From assembly GCF_024494645.1 (NCBI RefSeq), contig NZ_JANHDJ010000002.1, forward strand, positions 1 through 64,000: a stretch of DNA of 64,000 bases. The letters are read 5' to 3'. The translations under genes and the position numbers were made by a program. Shown piece by piece: positions 26,516 to 35,885 of the stretch (positions are counted from its first letter, which is position 1; each line of letters opens with the position of its first letter). This DNA comes from Halohasta litorea (GTDB lineage: Archaea > Halobacteriota > Halobacteria > Halobacteriales > Haloferacaceae). The notes under the pieces were generated by a model that saw only the letters and a list, made by a program, of their open reading frames with translations, searched no databases and had not been told where the DNA came from.

Positions 26516-26639
26516 TGGATACCGGACGGTAGGCGGGTCGGTGGTTTCATCGTTTCGACCGGCATGAATATTGGGCCACGGGAGGCGGCGGTCGCGCCGA
26601 ACCGCGGGAACTTATCAACCGGCTTCGCCTGCCATCGGT

Positions 26640-27182
26640 ATGGTCGGTTCACTCGTGGCGACGGCGTTTTGGGCGATGTTGCCCGCCTACGTCCCGAACA
26701 ACGCGGCGGTTCTGGCCGGTGGGGGTCGCCCCATCGACGGCGGCCGCACGTGGGATGGACGGCGCGTACTGGGCGACGGGAAAACGTGGCGCGGCACCGC
26801 CGTCGGCACCCTTGTCGGCGTCCTGCTGGCGCTGGGCCTCAACGCGGTTAACGCACCGCTCTCGTCGGCCCTCGGATTCTCGCTGCCGACGTTCCCGCTC
26901 CACGCCGCGGTCGCGCTTGCGTTCGGCGCGATGGTCGGCGATATCGGTGCCTCCTTTATCAAACGCCGGAGCGGCCGCGAGCGCGGCGCTGCCTTTCCTG
27001 GACTGGATCAACTCGATTTCGTCGTCGGCTCGCTCCTCCTCGCGTTTCTCGTCGCGGGCGACTGGTTCCTCTCGACGTTTACGCCCGGCGTTCTCGCCGT
27101 GATCCTCGTTATAACGCCGCTGCTGCACGTCGGCACCAACGTCATCGCGTTCAAAATCGGCGCGAAAGACGAGCCGTGGTAG
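26640..27182 (+). CDS. carS: CDP-archaeol synthase
   Basis: This 180-residue membrane protein of about five helices belongs to the CarS (DUF46) family. Signature parts are [33 protein letters not shown] and [17 protein letters not shown], which match the CDP-alcohol synthase catalytic loops. It transfers CMP from CTP onto digeranylgeranylglyceryl phosphate, the branch point of archaeal polar lipids. It converges with a phosphatidylserine decarboxylase-like gene, which acts later in the same pathway. Confidence 0.94.
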   Translation: MVGSLVATAFWAMLPAYVPNNAAVLAGGGRPIDGGRTWDGRRVLGDGKTWRGTAVGTLVGVLLALGLNAVNAPLSSALGFSLPTFPLHAAVALAFGAMVGDIGASFIKRRSGRERGAAFPGLDQLDFVVGSLLLAFLVAGDWFLSTFTPGVLAVILVITPLLHVGTNVIAFKIGAKDEPW

Positions 27183-27195
27183 TCGGCACCTACTT

Positions 27196-27804
27196 TTAAA
27201 TAGCGTCTTCAACGATCCGCGTTTCGCCAGCCGTGACGGCCTCACCTTTCTCGACCAGCAGATCCTCTCGTGAGTAGGCAGAGGGTAACAGCACATCGAC
27301 CCGGCTGCCGAAGGAGATGTGGCCGATGCGCTGGCCCCGAACCAGTTCGTCGCCCGGTTCGACGTATGGGTGAATCCGGCGGGCGAACCAGCCCGCAATC
27401 TGAATAACGTGGTACTCGCCACAGTCGATGACCACCTGCTCGTTGCGGTCCGAATCCTTCGAGAAGGCGGGTTTGTAGGCTCCAGGACGGTGGTCAACCG
27501 TCTTCACGGTCCCCGCGGTCGGCGCGCGGTTGATGTGGACATCGGTGACGTTCATAAACGTCCCAACCCGGAGCCGGTCGCCCTCTTCGCGGATGACCGA
27601 GATGTGCCCGTCCGCAGGCGCGATAATGCCCGATTCGGGCGGCGTTCGCTCCGGATCACGATGGAACCACAGCGAGCCGACACCGAGTGCCAGCGCGACG
27701 GCTGCGAGCGGCGGGGCGAAGACGGCGGCGGGCAGCGCGAGGGCGAAGTAGGCAATCGCATACCGCCAGCCGCCCGAGGCGACGGCGTAGGGGAGTCCGG
27801 TCAT
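27196..27804 (-). CDS. psd: Archaetidylserine decarboxylase (PSD family)
   Basis: The protein of 202 residues has an N-terminal pair of membrane helices, VHINRAPTAGTV, HVIQIAGWFARRI and the self-cleavage region RIGHISFGSRVDVLLP, where Ser after Gly becomes the pyruvoyl cofactor. It removes CO2 from the serine headgroup to make the ethanolamine lipid. The short form is typical of archaea. It starts 3 bases after rfcC ends, so the two probably share a transcript. Confidence 0.92.
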   Translation of the reverse strand: MTGLPYAVASGGWRYAIAYFALALPAAVFAPPLAAVALALGVGSLWFHRDPERTPPESGIIAPADGHISVIREEGDRLRVGTFMNVTDVHINRAPTAGTVKTVDHRPGAYKPAFSKDSDRNEQVVIDCGEYHVIQIAGWFARRIHPYVEPGDELVRGQRIGHISFGSRVDVLLPSAYSREDLLVEKGEAVTAGETRIVEDAI

Positions 27805-27807
27805 GGA

Positions 27808-28839
27808 TTAGGCCGTCGATCGCAGTTCGGTTCGCCCCTCGGCCCACGCGGCCAGCAGGTGGGTGAGGTGGAGGCGGTCGTCGAGTCCCTCGGTAAGTTC
27901 GAGATCGACCTCGCCCGCCAGTGCATGGAGGCGGGTGATGTCGCTCGTCCCGAACTCCGACCGCGAGCGGGCGACCCGCAGGAGTTCGCCCAGCAGTTCG
28001 TTGCCGTCGTACCCCTCGTCGGCCAGTAGGTCATCGACCGTCTTGCGGGCCGATTTGAGGTCGCCGTCGCGGGCCTCGGTGAGCGCGCTCAATATCTCGT
28101 CGTCGTCACCGATATCGCCCAGCGTTTCGTACGCTGTTTGCATCGTGAGTTCGTCGTTCTGCGTGGCGGTCGTCTGGGCGGTGAGAATCGCCCGCCGGAG
28201 ATTGCCGCCCGCCGCGCTGGCGACGAATTCCAGGCCCGCCTCGTCATGGTCGACGCCTTCGGCCTCACAGATCCCCTCCAGGACGGCGATGGTTTCGTCG
28301 GTCGTGGGCGCCCGCATCGGTACCGGGAAACACCGCGAGTTGATCGGCGCGATGAGTTTGGCGGGCTGCCGGGTCGTGAAGACGAACTGGGTGGTCCGGT
28401 GGTGTTGTTCCATCACCCGACGCAGGGCCTGCTGGAAGTCCTCGCGGATCGCCTCGGCGTTGTCAAGGAGAATGGTTTTGAAGTTCCCCGAGACGGGTGC
28501 GTGGCTCGCCGACTCCTTGAGGACGTGGCTGATCATATCGCGTTTCGACATGCGACTCCGACCCGTGAGGAACCCCTCGAAGCGGGGGTCGTTGCTGATC
28601 TCTTTTTTGGTTCGGTCGAAGAAATCCGCCACGTTGAGTTCGATCAGGTCGGCCTCGGCGTCCTCGTGGACCTCACGGGCCAGTGCCCGTGCGGCGGCGG
28701 TTTTGCCGACGCCCGGCGGGCCCTGAAGGACGAGGTTCATCGGTTCGCCGACGGTCCGATCGAGGCGTTCGACGACCTCCGGCTGGGGGAGCTCCGAGAG
28801 GGCGGGCGCGTAGGTGTCGATCCACAGCGGCGCGTCCAT
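27808..28839 (-). CDS. rfcC: Replication factor C small subunit, RfcC type
   Basis: The clamp loader subunit has 343 residues. It carries Walker A GPPGVGKT, the FFDRTKKEISNDP region, and the SRC motif NSRCFPVPM. Walker B reads LLDNAEAIRED instead of the usual DEA(D/H) pattern, so the catalytic Glu is an Asn. The start at 28839 is chosen because the protein's RFC homology begins there; the frame is open far upstream only through the antisense of an SDR gene. In haloarchaea this is a third RFC subunit. Confidence 0.88.
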   Translation of the reverse strand: MDAPLWIDTYAPALSELPQPEVVERLDRTVGEPMNLVLQGPPGVGKTAAARALAREVHEDAEADLIELNVADFFDRTKKEISNDPRFEGFLTGRSRMSKRDMISHVLKESASHAPVSGNFKTILLDNAEAIREDFQQALRRVMEQHHRTTQFVFTTRQPAKLIAPINSRCFPVPMRAPTTDETIAVLEGICEAEGVDHDEAGLEFVASAAGGNLRRAILTAQTTATQNDELTMQTAYETLGDIGDDDEILSALTEARDGDLKSARKTVDDLLADEGYDGNELLGELLRVARSRSEFGTSDITRLHALAGEVDLELTEGLDDRLHLTHLLAAWAEGRTELRSTA

Positions 28840-28935
28840 TGGCGACCCTATCGACTCCGTGGTGATGAATCGGTCGGTTGCGGTGCTCCGGTCGGCGACA
28901 CCCACGGTTTTGGAGTCGGGCCCCATCGGTCCGAT

Positions 28936-29637
28936 ATGGCACGAACCGCAGTTATTGCCGGTGTCGGTCCAGGACTCGGAGAATCGCTCGCACGCAAATT
29001 CCTCGCGGAGGGCTGTCAGGTCGGCCTTTTCGCCCGGTCGAAGGACTATCTCGACGAGCTCGCCGCCGACCTCGGCGACGACGCTTTGGCCGTCCCGACC
29101 GACATCACCGACCCAGAGGCAGTCGCCGCTGGCTTCGCGGCGGTTCGGGAGGCCTTCGGCCCAGTCGATATCCTCGTCAACCACGCCAGCGGCGGCTCCT
29201 GGAAGGGGATCGAAGAGATCACCCATGAAGAGTTCGAAGACGCCTGGCGCGTGTCGTCGTACGGCGCACTGTGTTGTTCCCAAGAGGCCGTCGACGACAT
29301 GCTCGACGGCGGGGGCGGCACGGTCATTTTCACCGGCGCGACCTCGGCACTGCGTGGCCGTGACGGGGCACTGGGATTCAGCGCGGCAAAATTCAGCAAC
29401 CGCGGGATGGCCGAGTCGATGGCCCGCGAACTCGGTCCAGAGGGTGTCCACGTTGCCCACGTCGTCATCGACGGCCAGATCGCGACACCGAGCGTCGTTG
29501 AGCAGTATCCCGACCGCGACGCCGAGGAGTTCCTGGATCCCGACGCGATCGCCGACTCCTACTGGCAGCTCGTCGAACAGGATCGCTCGGCGTGGTCGCT
29601 CGAAGTCGACGTTCGGCCCCACGTCGAGGAGTTTTAA
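28936..29637 (+). CDS. Short-chain dehydrogenase/reductase-like protein
   Basis: This 233-residue protein has the cofactor motif AGVGPGLGESLARKF, NHASGG in place of NNAG, and GFSAAKFSNRGMAESMARELG. The last has Phe where the catalytic Tyr of YxxxK is expected, as in a known subset of SDRs with FxxAK. It ends HVAHVVIDGQIATPSV. Redox activity is therefore uncertain. It is divergent from rfcC. Confidence 0.85.
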   Translation: MARTAVIAGVGPGLGESLARKFLAEGCQVGLFARSKDYLDELAADLGDDALAVPTDITDPEAVAAGFAAVREAFGPVDILVNHASGGSWKGIEEITHEEFEDAWRVSSYGALCCSQEAVDDMLDGGGGTVIFTGATSALRGRDGALGFSAAKFSNRGMAESMARELGPEGVHVAHVVIDGQIATPSVVEQYPDRDAEEFLDPDAIADSYWQLVEQDRSAWSLEVDVRPHVEEF

Positions 29638-29651
29638 AAATAGGGCGCGGG

Positions 29652-29912
29652 TTAGCTGTAGTGTTCGTCGAGATACGCGACGATATCATCGCTTTCGTAC
29701 ATCGTCACGCCCCGCGCGGAGTCAACGAGATACGGGATCTGATCCGCGCCGCCCGCGGTGAGTTCGTCATGCGTAACGTCGTTGGTCACGTCGCCGCCCA
29801 CGTCGCCGGGCAGCCGGGGGTTGTGGCTGACGTAGGAGACGCCGAGTTCCGAGAGCTTTTCACGGACCTTCGCACAGTGCGGGCAGCCTTCGGACTGGTA
29901 CAGTTCGAGCAT
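29652..29912 (-). CDS. Glutaredoxin-like protein
   Basis: The protein has 86 residues and a thioredoxin fold with the dithiol motif GCPHC near the N-terminus (residues 9-13), the cis-Pro segment QIPYLVD and a C-terminal SDDIVAYLDEHY helix as in GST N-domains. It likely reduces disulfides, with gamma-glutamylcysteine as the usual haloarchaeal thiol. It converges with the SDR gene. Confidence 0.88.
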   Translation of the reverse strand: MLELYQSEGCPHCAKVREKLSELGVSYVSHNPRLPGDVGGDVTNDVTHDELTAGGADQIPYLVDSARGVTMYESDDIVAYLDEHYS

Positions 29913-30094
29913 AACTATCGGCCGCCGGTAGGACTGCCAGCTACAAAACCGTCCCGCTTCTGCAACCGGTCGACCGTCGTGGATTTCCTCGGAATACGCG
30001 ATTTCAACTCGATTTACTGCCGTTCGATCGATCGAGGCCGTGTTCCGCTCGGCTGGCGGATGGTTTATTTTTCAGCACATAGTAGTGTCTGTTG

Positions 30095-30892
30095 ATGGAA
30101 TTACTGGGTAACCTCACCTTCGTCTTCGTTGCCGGGTTCATCACCGCCCTGGCGACCGGGATCGGCGCGTTGCCGTTTTTCTTCTTCGAGACGATCAGCG
30201 ACCGCCGGAACATCCTCCTGTGGGGTCTGGCCTCCGGGATCATGGTTTCGGCGTCGCTGTTCGGGCTCATCGAGGAGGGACTCGCCGAGGGCAGCGGGTG
30301 GGAGATTGCCGTGGGGATGGCCGCGGGCGTGGTGCTTGTTGTCGTCGCCCATGAGATCATCGTCGACGCCGAGATCGACCCCCAGGAGTACGAGGAGGCC
30401 GATTTCAAGAAGCTCGTTCTTATCCTCGGCATCCTGACGGTCCACAGCTTCCCCGAGGGGGTCGCGGTCGGCGTCTCCTTCGCGGATCTCGGGCTGGCGG
30501 GCGGCACGCAGATCCTCGGGGCGACCGTCCCCGTGTTGGCGATCTTCATGACTGTCGCCATCTCGATCCACAACATCCCCGAGGGGACGGCGATCTCGAT
30601 CCCGCTCAAATCGATGGGCGTCGCCAACTGGAAACTGGTCTGGTGGGCCGTCTTTTCGAGTCTTCCCCAGCCGATCGGCGCGGTGCTCGCCTTCGGCTTC
30701 GTCCGGGTCGCCCGGGAGTTCCTCCCCTTTGGCTTCGGCTTTGCGGCCGGGGCGATGATCTATCTGGTCCTCTCGGAGTTCATCCCCGAGGCGCTTGATC
30801 TCGGCGAGAACGTCCCCCGCGGCGGGAAACCCGAACTGGTCGGCGGGATCGCCTTCGGGGTGCTGTTGATGCTACCGCTCCGATACGTCTGA
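30095..30892 (+). CDS. ZIP-family divalent metal transporter
   Basis: This 265-residue protein has about eight membrane helices. The metal-site motifs HSFPEGVAVG and HNIPEGTAIS lie in helices 4 and 5, and EFIPEA near the C-terminus. ZIP proteins import zinc, iron or manganese. The ATG at 30095 follows ggtttattt, a TATA-like box about 27 bases away. The metal cannot be assigned from the sequence. Confidence 0.9.
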   Translation: MELLGNLTFVFVAGFITALATGIGALPFFFFETISDRRNILLWGLASGIMVSASLFGLIEEGLAEGSGWEIAVGMAAGVVLVVVAHEIIVDAEIDPQEYEEADFKKLVLILGILTVHSFPEGVAVGVSFADLGLAGGTQILGATVPVLAIFMTVAISIHNIPEGTAISIPLKSMGVANWKLVWWAVFSSLPQPIGAVLAFGFVRVAREFLPFGFGFAAGAMIYLVLSEFIPEALDLGENVPRGGKPELVGGIAFGVLLMLPLRYV

Positions 30893-30962
30893 GTAGTCGA
30901 CGCCTACGACACCATACGTAGCATCTACTGCGGGAGAGGGGGCTGGTTCGATAGCCGGGTTC

Positions 30963-32048
30963 TTATTCGTCGTCTTCATCTTCCTCATCTGCGTCGTCTT
31001 CGGGCTCCGGCACCTCCTCGTCAGTGTCATCCTCGTCCGTCGACTCGTTGGCCTCGTCGGGTTCCGGCTCCGATTCGGTATCCGGCGGCTGTTCATCACT
31101 GGCGTTTTCGGCGTCTCCGTCAGTCCCGTCCGTTTCGTTTGTCTCGTTGGCACCGTCTCTCTCCGGGTCGTCATCGTCGACGTCGCTCTCGTTCGATTCG
31201 TTGGCATCGCCCGCGTCGTCTTCGTCCGCATCGTCTTCGTCGTCATCCTCGGCAGGCACGGGTTCGCTGTCGGTGACCGGCTCACCGTCGACATCGGTGT
31301 ACGGTTGGTCGTCCTCGTCGGCGTCGAAAGTTTCGTCGTCGTCCGCATCCAGGACCGTGACTGCGGTCAGGGTGGTCTCAACGTCGACCTCGTTGGTGAG
31401 GTCGATCTCGATGTCTTGGTAGCTTCCCCTGTCGAGATACGACGAGACGCCGATGACCGAGCCATCGTCGTCGGTGATGACGACGAAGCCACCCTCAGAG
31501 AGCCGCACCCGGTCGACGACGACCGACTCGTCGTCGGTCTTCTCGGCGTCGAACTCGATCTCGGCGACCGGAATCACCTCAACTACCGCCTGCTCGCCGC
31601 GGTCGGTCGTCAGGTAGCCGTGGATGTAGCTGCCGACGTCGAGGGCTTCGGTGTCGAGCTCGATCGAAACGGTGCGGTCGCTGTCGGCATCGATGGTCAC
31701 CGTCGACCGGTCGACCACGTCGCCGTCGAACCGGAACTCGACCGGCTGGGTCGTCTCGAACTCGTTGGGGTTCGAGACGGTTGCGGTCACCGTCACCGTC
31801 TCGCCGACAGCCACTTCGTCAGGCGCGTCGAGTTCGCTCACGTCGAAGGACTCTCCAGGATCGTCGTCCGGTGGTTCGTCGTCTGACTCGCCGTCGTCGA
31901 CGGTGATCTCGCTGTCGTCTACCTGCAACGGCGCGGACGATACCGAGGCGTCGGCTGTGTCGGCTCCGACCGCAACGCCTGCAGTCCCCAGCGAGAGGAG
32001 TACCACCACTGCGAGAACGGTGAGGCCGACTGATCTGGGTTCATACAT
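30963..32048 (-). CDS. Secreted protein with very acidic C-terminal tail
   Basis: The protein of 361 residues has a Sec signal peptide (residues about 8-29), a CARDB-like adhesion domain (VAVGETVTVTATVSNPNEFE) and a second domain resembling DUF7282 (VVITDDDGSVIGVSSYLDRG). The last 115 residues are almost only Asp, Glu, Asn, Ser and Thr. No C-terminal sorting motif is seen. It is probably an extracellular or surface protein. The start at 32048 places the signal peptide directly at the N-terminus. Confidence 0.8.
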   Translation of the reverse strand: MYEPRSVGLTVLAVVVLLSLGTAGVAVGADTADASVSSAPLQVDDSEITVDDGESDDEPPDDDPGESFDVSELDAPDEVAVGETVTVTATVSNPNEFETTQPVEFRFDGDVVDRSTVTIDADSDRTVSIELDTEALDVGSYIHGYLTTDRGEQAVVEVIPVAEIEFDAEKTDDESVVVDRVRLSEGGFVVITDDDGSVIGVSSYLDRGSYQDIEIDLTNEVDVETTLTAVTVLDADDDETFDADEDDQPYTDVDGEPVTDSEPVPAEDDDEDDADEDDAGDANESNESDVDDDDPERDGANETNETDGTDGDAENASDEQPPDTESEPEPDEANESTDEDDTDEEVPEPEDDADEEDEDDE

Positions 32049-32338
32049 TGGAAATCTCGTGGGCCACCGGCAGTGAGCCTCGTTGCCACACCAGTTCATG
32101 CCACGATGAATAAACCGAGACGACCGTTTCAGTGGGTTGCCACGCTCCCCGAATTCTTGGTGAGCTTACTCTGTGTATCGACCCGCTATCGCTTCCTATG
32201 GATCGGTATCCGTGACAATCGGCCGTCTATCACGCGGTAGCCGGTTGGCACTCGGTTGGGGTTCGACCGCGACAGGAGCCGCCGACGGTCGGCGGGCGTT
32301 CCGAAGGGCGTTTAGTCGCCCGCGGTCGACTCCCCTCC

Positions 32339-33268
32339 ATGTCGTTACGTGTGACCTTTCTCGGCACCAGCGGGGCCGTGCCGACGACCGACCGGGCCCC
32401 CAGTGCGATCTTTATCAACCGCGAGGGCGACGGCCTGCTGTTCGACTGTGGGGAGGGCACACAGCGACAGATGATGCGGTTCGGCACCGGCTTCGATGTG
32501 ACGGCCCTTTTTATTACCCACCTCCACGGCGACCACATTCTCGGGATTCCAGGACTCGTCCAGTCCTGGAGCTTCAACGGCCGGGAAGAGCCACTGACAA
32601 TCTACACCCCGCAGGGGACGGGCCACGACATCGAGACCCTGCTCACCGTCGGCGACTACAGCCCGGCGTTTCCGGTCGAGATCGTCGAGATCAGCGCCGG
32701 TGACGTTGTCCGCGAGACCGACGAGTACGAGGTTCGGGCCTTTCAAACCCACCACCAGACCAACGCGGTCGGCTACGCGCTGGTCGAGGACGACCGGCCC
32801 GGTCGGTTCGACCGTAAAAAGGCCGAAGAGGAACTCGGGATTCCGCCAGGACCCGCGTATGGTCGACTCCACGCCGGAGAGGCAGTCGAACTCGACGACG
32901 GCCGCGTCATCGAGCCCGAGGAAGTCGTCGGCAAGCCACGCCCCGGCCGGAAGGTGGTGTATACGGGCGATACGCGCCCGGTCGACGCCACAGTCGAGAT
33001 CGCCGACGGGGCCGACCTGCTGATCCACGATGCGACCTTCGCGGCCGACAACGACGAGCGAGCCCGAAAGACCGCTCACTCGACCGGCGGCGAAGCTGGT
33101 GAGATCGCCGCCCGAGCGGGAGCCGACCGACTCGCGTTGACACACATTTCTTCGCGGTACGGGGGCGATCCCTCCCCCATCGAGCGGGAAGCCGACGCCG
33201 CCTTCGACGGCGAGGCCTTCATTGCAAGCGACGGCCAGACCGTCGAACTCCCGTACCCCAACGAGTAG
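32339..33268 (+). CDS. rnz: Ribonuclease Z
   Basis: The tRNA 3' endonuclease has 309 residues. It shows LGTSGAVPTTDRAPSA at the N-terminus, the metal motif ITHLHGDHILGIPG, YTGDTRP, DATFAADN and the C-terminal LTHISSRYG. It trims tRNA 3' trailers so that CCA can be added, as needed for the local tRNA-Arg that lacks encoded CCA. A tttag box lies about 27 bases upstream. Confidence 0.95.
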   Translation: MSLRVTFLGTSGAVPTTDRAPSAIFINREGDGLLFDCGEGTQRQMMRFGTGFDVTALFITHLHGDHILGIPGLVQSWSFNGREEPLTIYTPQGTGHDIETLLTVGDYSPAFPVEIVEISAGDVVRETDEYEVRAFQTHHQTNAVGYALVEDDRPGRFDRKKAEEELGIPPGPAYGRLHAGEAVELDDGRVIEPEEVVGKPRPGRKVVYTGDTRPVDATVEIADGADLLIHDATFAADNDERARKTAHSTGGEAGEIAARAGADRLALTHISSRYGGDPSPIEREADAAFDGEAFIASDGQTVELPYPNE

Positions 33269-33362
33269 GCGCGGACTACTTTCCCGTTCCATCGGGACGA
33301 GTATGGAGCACACAATAGGCCTCTTAGCAGCGGTTTTGGGCAGCGGTAGCCACCGACTATAT

Positions 33363-33779
33363 ATGACGGTCGCCCCCGCGGTTCGACTGCTCGTGGTCAC
33401 CGACGACTGCCTGTTCGAGGAGTACACGGCTGCGGCGGTGCGGCGGTCCCCAGCGATGGGCGTGCGGTCGGTGTCGCGGCTCTCGGCGGCCCGCGAGACG
33501 GTCGCCGACGGCGGGGTCGGCTGCGTCGTGCTCGATTGGGAGTTCTCGCCCGCCCGTATCGGGATCTTTCACCGGTCGCTCCGGCGTGAGCGGCCGAGGC
33601 TGCCAGTGATTCTCGCGGCCGGTCGACCGCCGACCGAGCTGTCGGCGGTGGGTTCCTACCACGCGTTCGTCCGCAAAACCGGCCCCGAGATGGGAACGTC
33701 GGTCACGGATGCGGCGCGGGTGCTGACCACCGCCGATGTTGCTGACGACCACGACACAACCCCGGCGACCGTCGAGTAG
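33363..33779 (+). CDS. Stand-alone receiver-like protein
   Basis: This 138-residue protein has a single response-regulator receiver fold: acidic pocket VVTDDC, phosphoacceptor Asp in CVVLDWEFSP and Lys in AFVRKTG. There is no output domain and the C-terminus is disordered. It probably works with a histidine kinase encoded elsewhere. It is followed by the DUF460 gene after 49 bases. Confidence 0.75.
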   Translation: MTVAPAVRLLVVTDDCLFEEYTAAAVRRSPAMGVRSVSRLSAARETVADGGVGCVVLDWEFSPARIGIFHRSLRRERPRLPVILAAGRPPTELSAVGSYHAFVRKTGPEMGTSVTDAARVLTTADVADDHDTTPATVE

Positions 33780-33828
33780 TCGCCGGTCCCGGCGTGGAGT
33801 ATTTACTGCCTGCGGTTCTATCAGGAGT

Positions 33829-35802
33829 GTGACCGTCCGGACGAACGCACTCGACGGGCCGGTGTTCGGCGTCGACATCCAGAGCGGCGACATTCGCGGC
33901 GATGCACCCTCCTATGCGCTCGCTGTGCTCGATGACGGCCAGATCGAGCGGGACGTGGTCTCGTTCCGTAAGCTCTGTCGACTGATCAAATCCGAGGAGC
34001 CGGGGCTGTTGGCGACCGACAACGCCTACGAGCTCGCCGAGGACAAAGACGCCCTCGTTGGCTTCCTGCGACGGCTTCCCTCCGCGACAACGCTCGTGCA
34101 GGTGACCGGCGATGAACGGCCCGAACCGCTCTCGCGGGTCGCCACCCGCCACGGCGTCCCCTACGGCAAGAAACCGATGCAGGAGGCCGAGGCCGCCGCC
34201 CGACTCGCCGCCGCCAACGTCGGCTGTGAGGTCTCGGCGTTTACGAACACCACGACCGTCAAGGTCGCCCGGGGTCGGTCGACCGGCAAGGGTGGCTGGA
34301 GCCAAGATCGGTATACGCGCCGCATCCACGGCAGCGTCAAGCGGATGGCCAAAAAGGTCGAATCCAAGCTCAGCGAGGCGAATCTCGACTTCGAAAAGGA
34401 CGCCACTGAAAAGTACGGCGGCTATTCGAATGCGATCTTTACTGTGGAGGCGACGCCCGACGAACTGCCAGTGTCGACCCACCGTTCCGGCGACACGCGG
34501 ATCGAGATCGAACGCGAACAACGCGACGGGATCAGCTACGAGCCGCTGGTGAAACGCCGGGATCGGGTGATCGTCGGCATCGATCCAGGAACGACCACTG
34601 CAGCGGCGGTCGTCTCGCTCGATGGCCGTGTCCTGGACCGCTTTTCGAGTCGGACGGCAGACACTGCTGCGGTCATCGAGTGGCTCATTGATCGCGGTCG
34701 ACCGCTCATCGTCGCCGCCGACGTGACGCCGATGCCCGAGACGGTCGAAAAGTTCCGGCGGAGCTTCGATGCAACGCGGTGGGTGCCGCCGAGCGATATT
34801 CCGGTCGACGAGAAGGTCCACCGGGCCCGGGACCACGAGTACGAAAACGACCACGAGCGGGACGCGATGGCCGCGGCGCTGTACGCCTACGACGACCACG
34901 AAGACCAGTTCGACCGGATCGCCGAGAAGACTCCCCGGCAGTTCGACCGCGAGGAGGTGATCGCCCACGTCGTCGCTGGCGGCGCGTCGGTCGAGGCCGC
35001 CCTGCGAGAACTGTCGGACGACGAGGAGGCCGACAGCGAGGAGTCGACCCACGAGGTCCGTGAGCTCTCCGAGGAAGAACAGCGGATCAAGCGGTTAGAG
35101 GAGCAAGTAGAGCGGCTCCAGAGCCACACCGACGAGCTGGAGGCGAAACTCGACGAGCGTGACGAAACCATCGAGGAGTACAAACAGGAGCTCTCGGAGG
35201 CCCGCCGCGAGGAGCGCCGGGAGGCACGGGAGCGGCGGGAGATCTCCCAGCGCAACCGCGAGATCAACCGCTTGGAACGGGAGCGCGACGAGGCCGTCGA
35301 GCGGGCCGAGGAACTCGAATCGAAGCTGGATCGACTCAAGGAGCTCTGGAAGCTCGACCACTCGAACGTCGACTGGGCGGGCGACCGGAACCTCGTGTCG
35401 GTGAAGATGGTCGAGCAGTTCACCAACCGCGCCATCGAGGCCGCCGACGAGCAGTTCGGCCTCACGAGCGGCGACATCATCTACTTCCGGGATGCCTCGG
35501 GGGCCGGACGCAGTACGGCCGAAATGCTGGCCGACATCGAACCGCGGGTCGTCCTCCGGGAGGGCGGGCTGTCGGACGTGGCCGACGAGGTGCTTTTTGA
35601 AGCAGGGATTCCGGTCGGCCCTGCGGAGGACGTATCGATCCAGGAGATCGACGAACTCGCGGTGGTCGACGACAGCGAGATCGAGGCCGTGATCGAGGAT
35701 TGGGAACGGCGGGCCGAAGAGCGGGAACGCGAACAGAAAGCGAGCATGGTCGACGAACTGATCAGCGAACACCGCGCCGACACGAAAAGTAGCGGGAGTT
35801 AA
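33829..35802 (+). CDS. DUF460 protein with RNase H-like domain and coiled coil
   Basis: This 657-residue euryarchaeal protein has an N-terminal domain, a YqgF/RuvC-like RNase H fold starting VIVGIDPGTTTAAAVVS (about residues 245-370, with DVTPMPE and HERDAMAAALYAY), a charged coiled coil (about 410-500) and a C-terminal domain. The fold suggests a nuclease or junction-binding role, not demonstrated as far as I know. A GTG at 33829 is chosen because gtatttac lies about 27 bases upstream and homology begins there. Confidence 0.85.
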   Translation: MTVRTNALDGPVFGVDIQSGDIRGDAPSYALAVLDDGQIERDVVSFRKLCRLIKSEEPGLLATDNAYELAEDKDALVGFLRRLPSATTLVQVTGDERPEPLSRVATRHGVPYGKKPMQEAEAAARLAAANVGCEVSAFTNTTTVKVARGRSTGKGGWSQDRYTRRIHGSVKRMAKKVESKLSEANLDFEKDATEKYGGYSNAIFTVEATPDELPVSTHRSGDTRIEIEREQRDGISYEPLVKRRDRVIVGIDPGTTTAAAVVSLDGRVLDRFSSRTADTAAVIEWLIDRGRPLIVAADVTPMPETVEKFRRSFDATRWVPPSDIPVDEKVHRARDHEYENDHERDAMAAALYAYDDHEDQFDRIAEKTPRQFDREEVIAHVVAGGASVEAALRELSDDEEADSEESTHEVRELSEEEQRIKRLEEQVERLQSHTDELEAKLDERDETIEEYKQELSEARREERREARERREISQRNREINRLERERDEAVERAEELESKLDRLKELWKLDHSNVDWAGDRNLVSVKMVEQFTNRAIEAADEQFGLTSGDIIYFRDASGAGRSTAEMLADIEPRVVLREGGLSDVADEVLFEAGIPVGPAEDVSIQEIDELAVVDDSEIEAVIEDWERRAEEREREQKASMVDELISEHRADTKSSGS

Positions 35803-35822
35803 AAAGAAGAGCAGCGTCGAGT

Positions 35823-35844
35823 GCAGGCCATCAGCGAGGCCTGC
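35823..35844 (+). terminator. Hairpin after the DUF460 gene
   Basis: GCAGGCC and GGCCTGC form perfect 7-base arms with an 8-base loop, 20 bases after the DUF460 stop and 41 before the end of the convergent ferritin-like gene. It may end transcripts from either side. There is no T run on the plus strand. Confidence 0.35.
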
Positions 35845-35885
35845 GTGGGGCCACCGCTCGCCGTGCGATCCGGTCCGAGGCCGGC

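Noticed and set aside
28840-29622. Upstream extension of the rfcC frame
   Set aside because: It runs antisense to the SDR gene and has no RFC similarity; the family start is at 28839.
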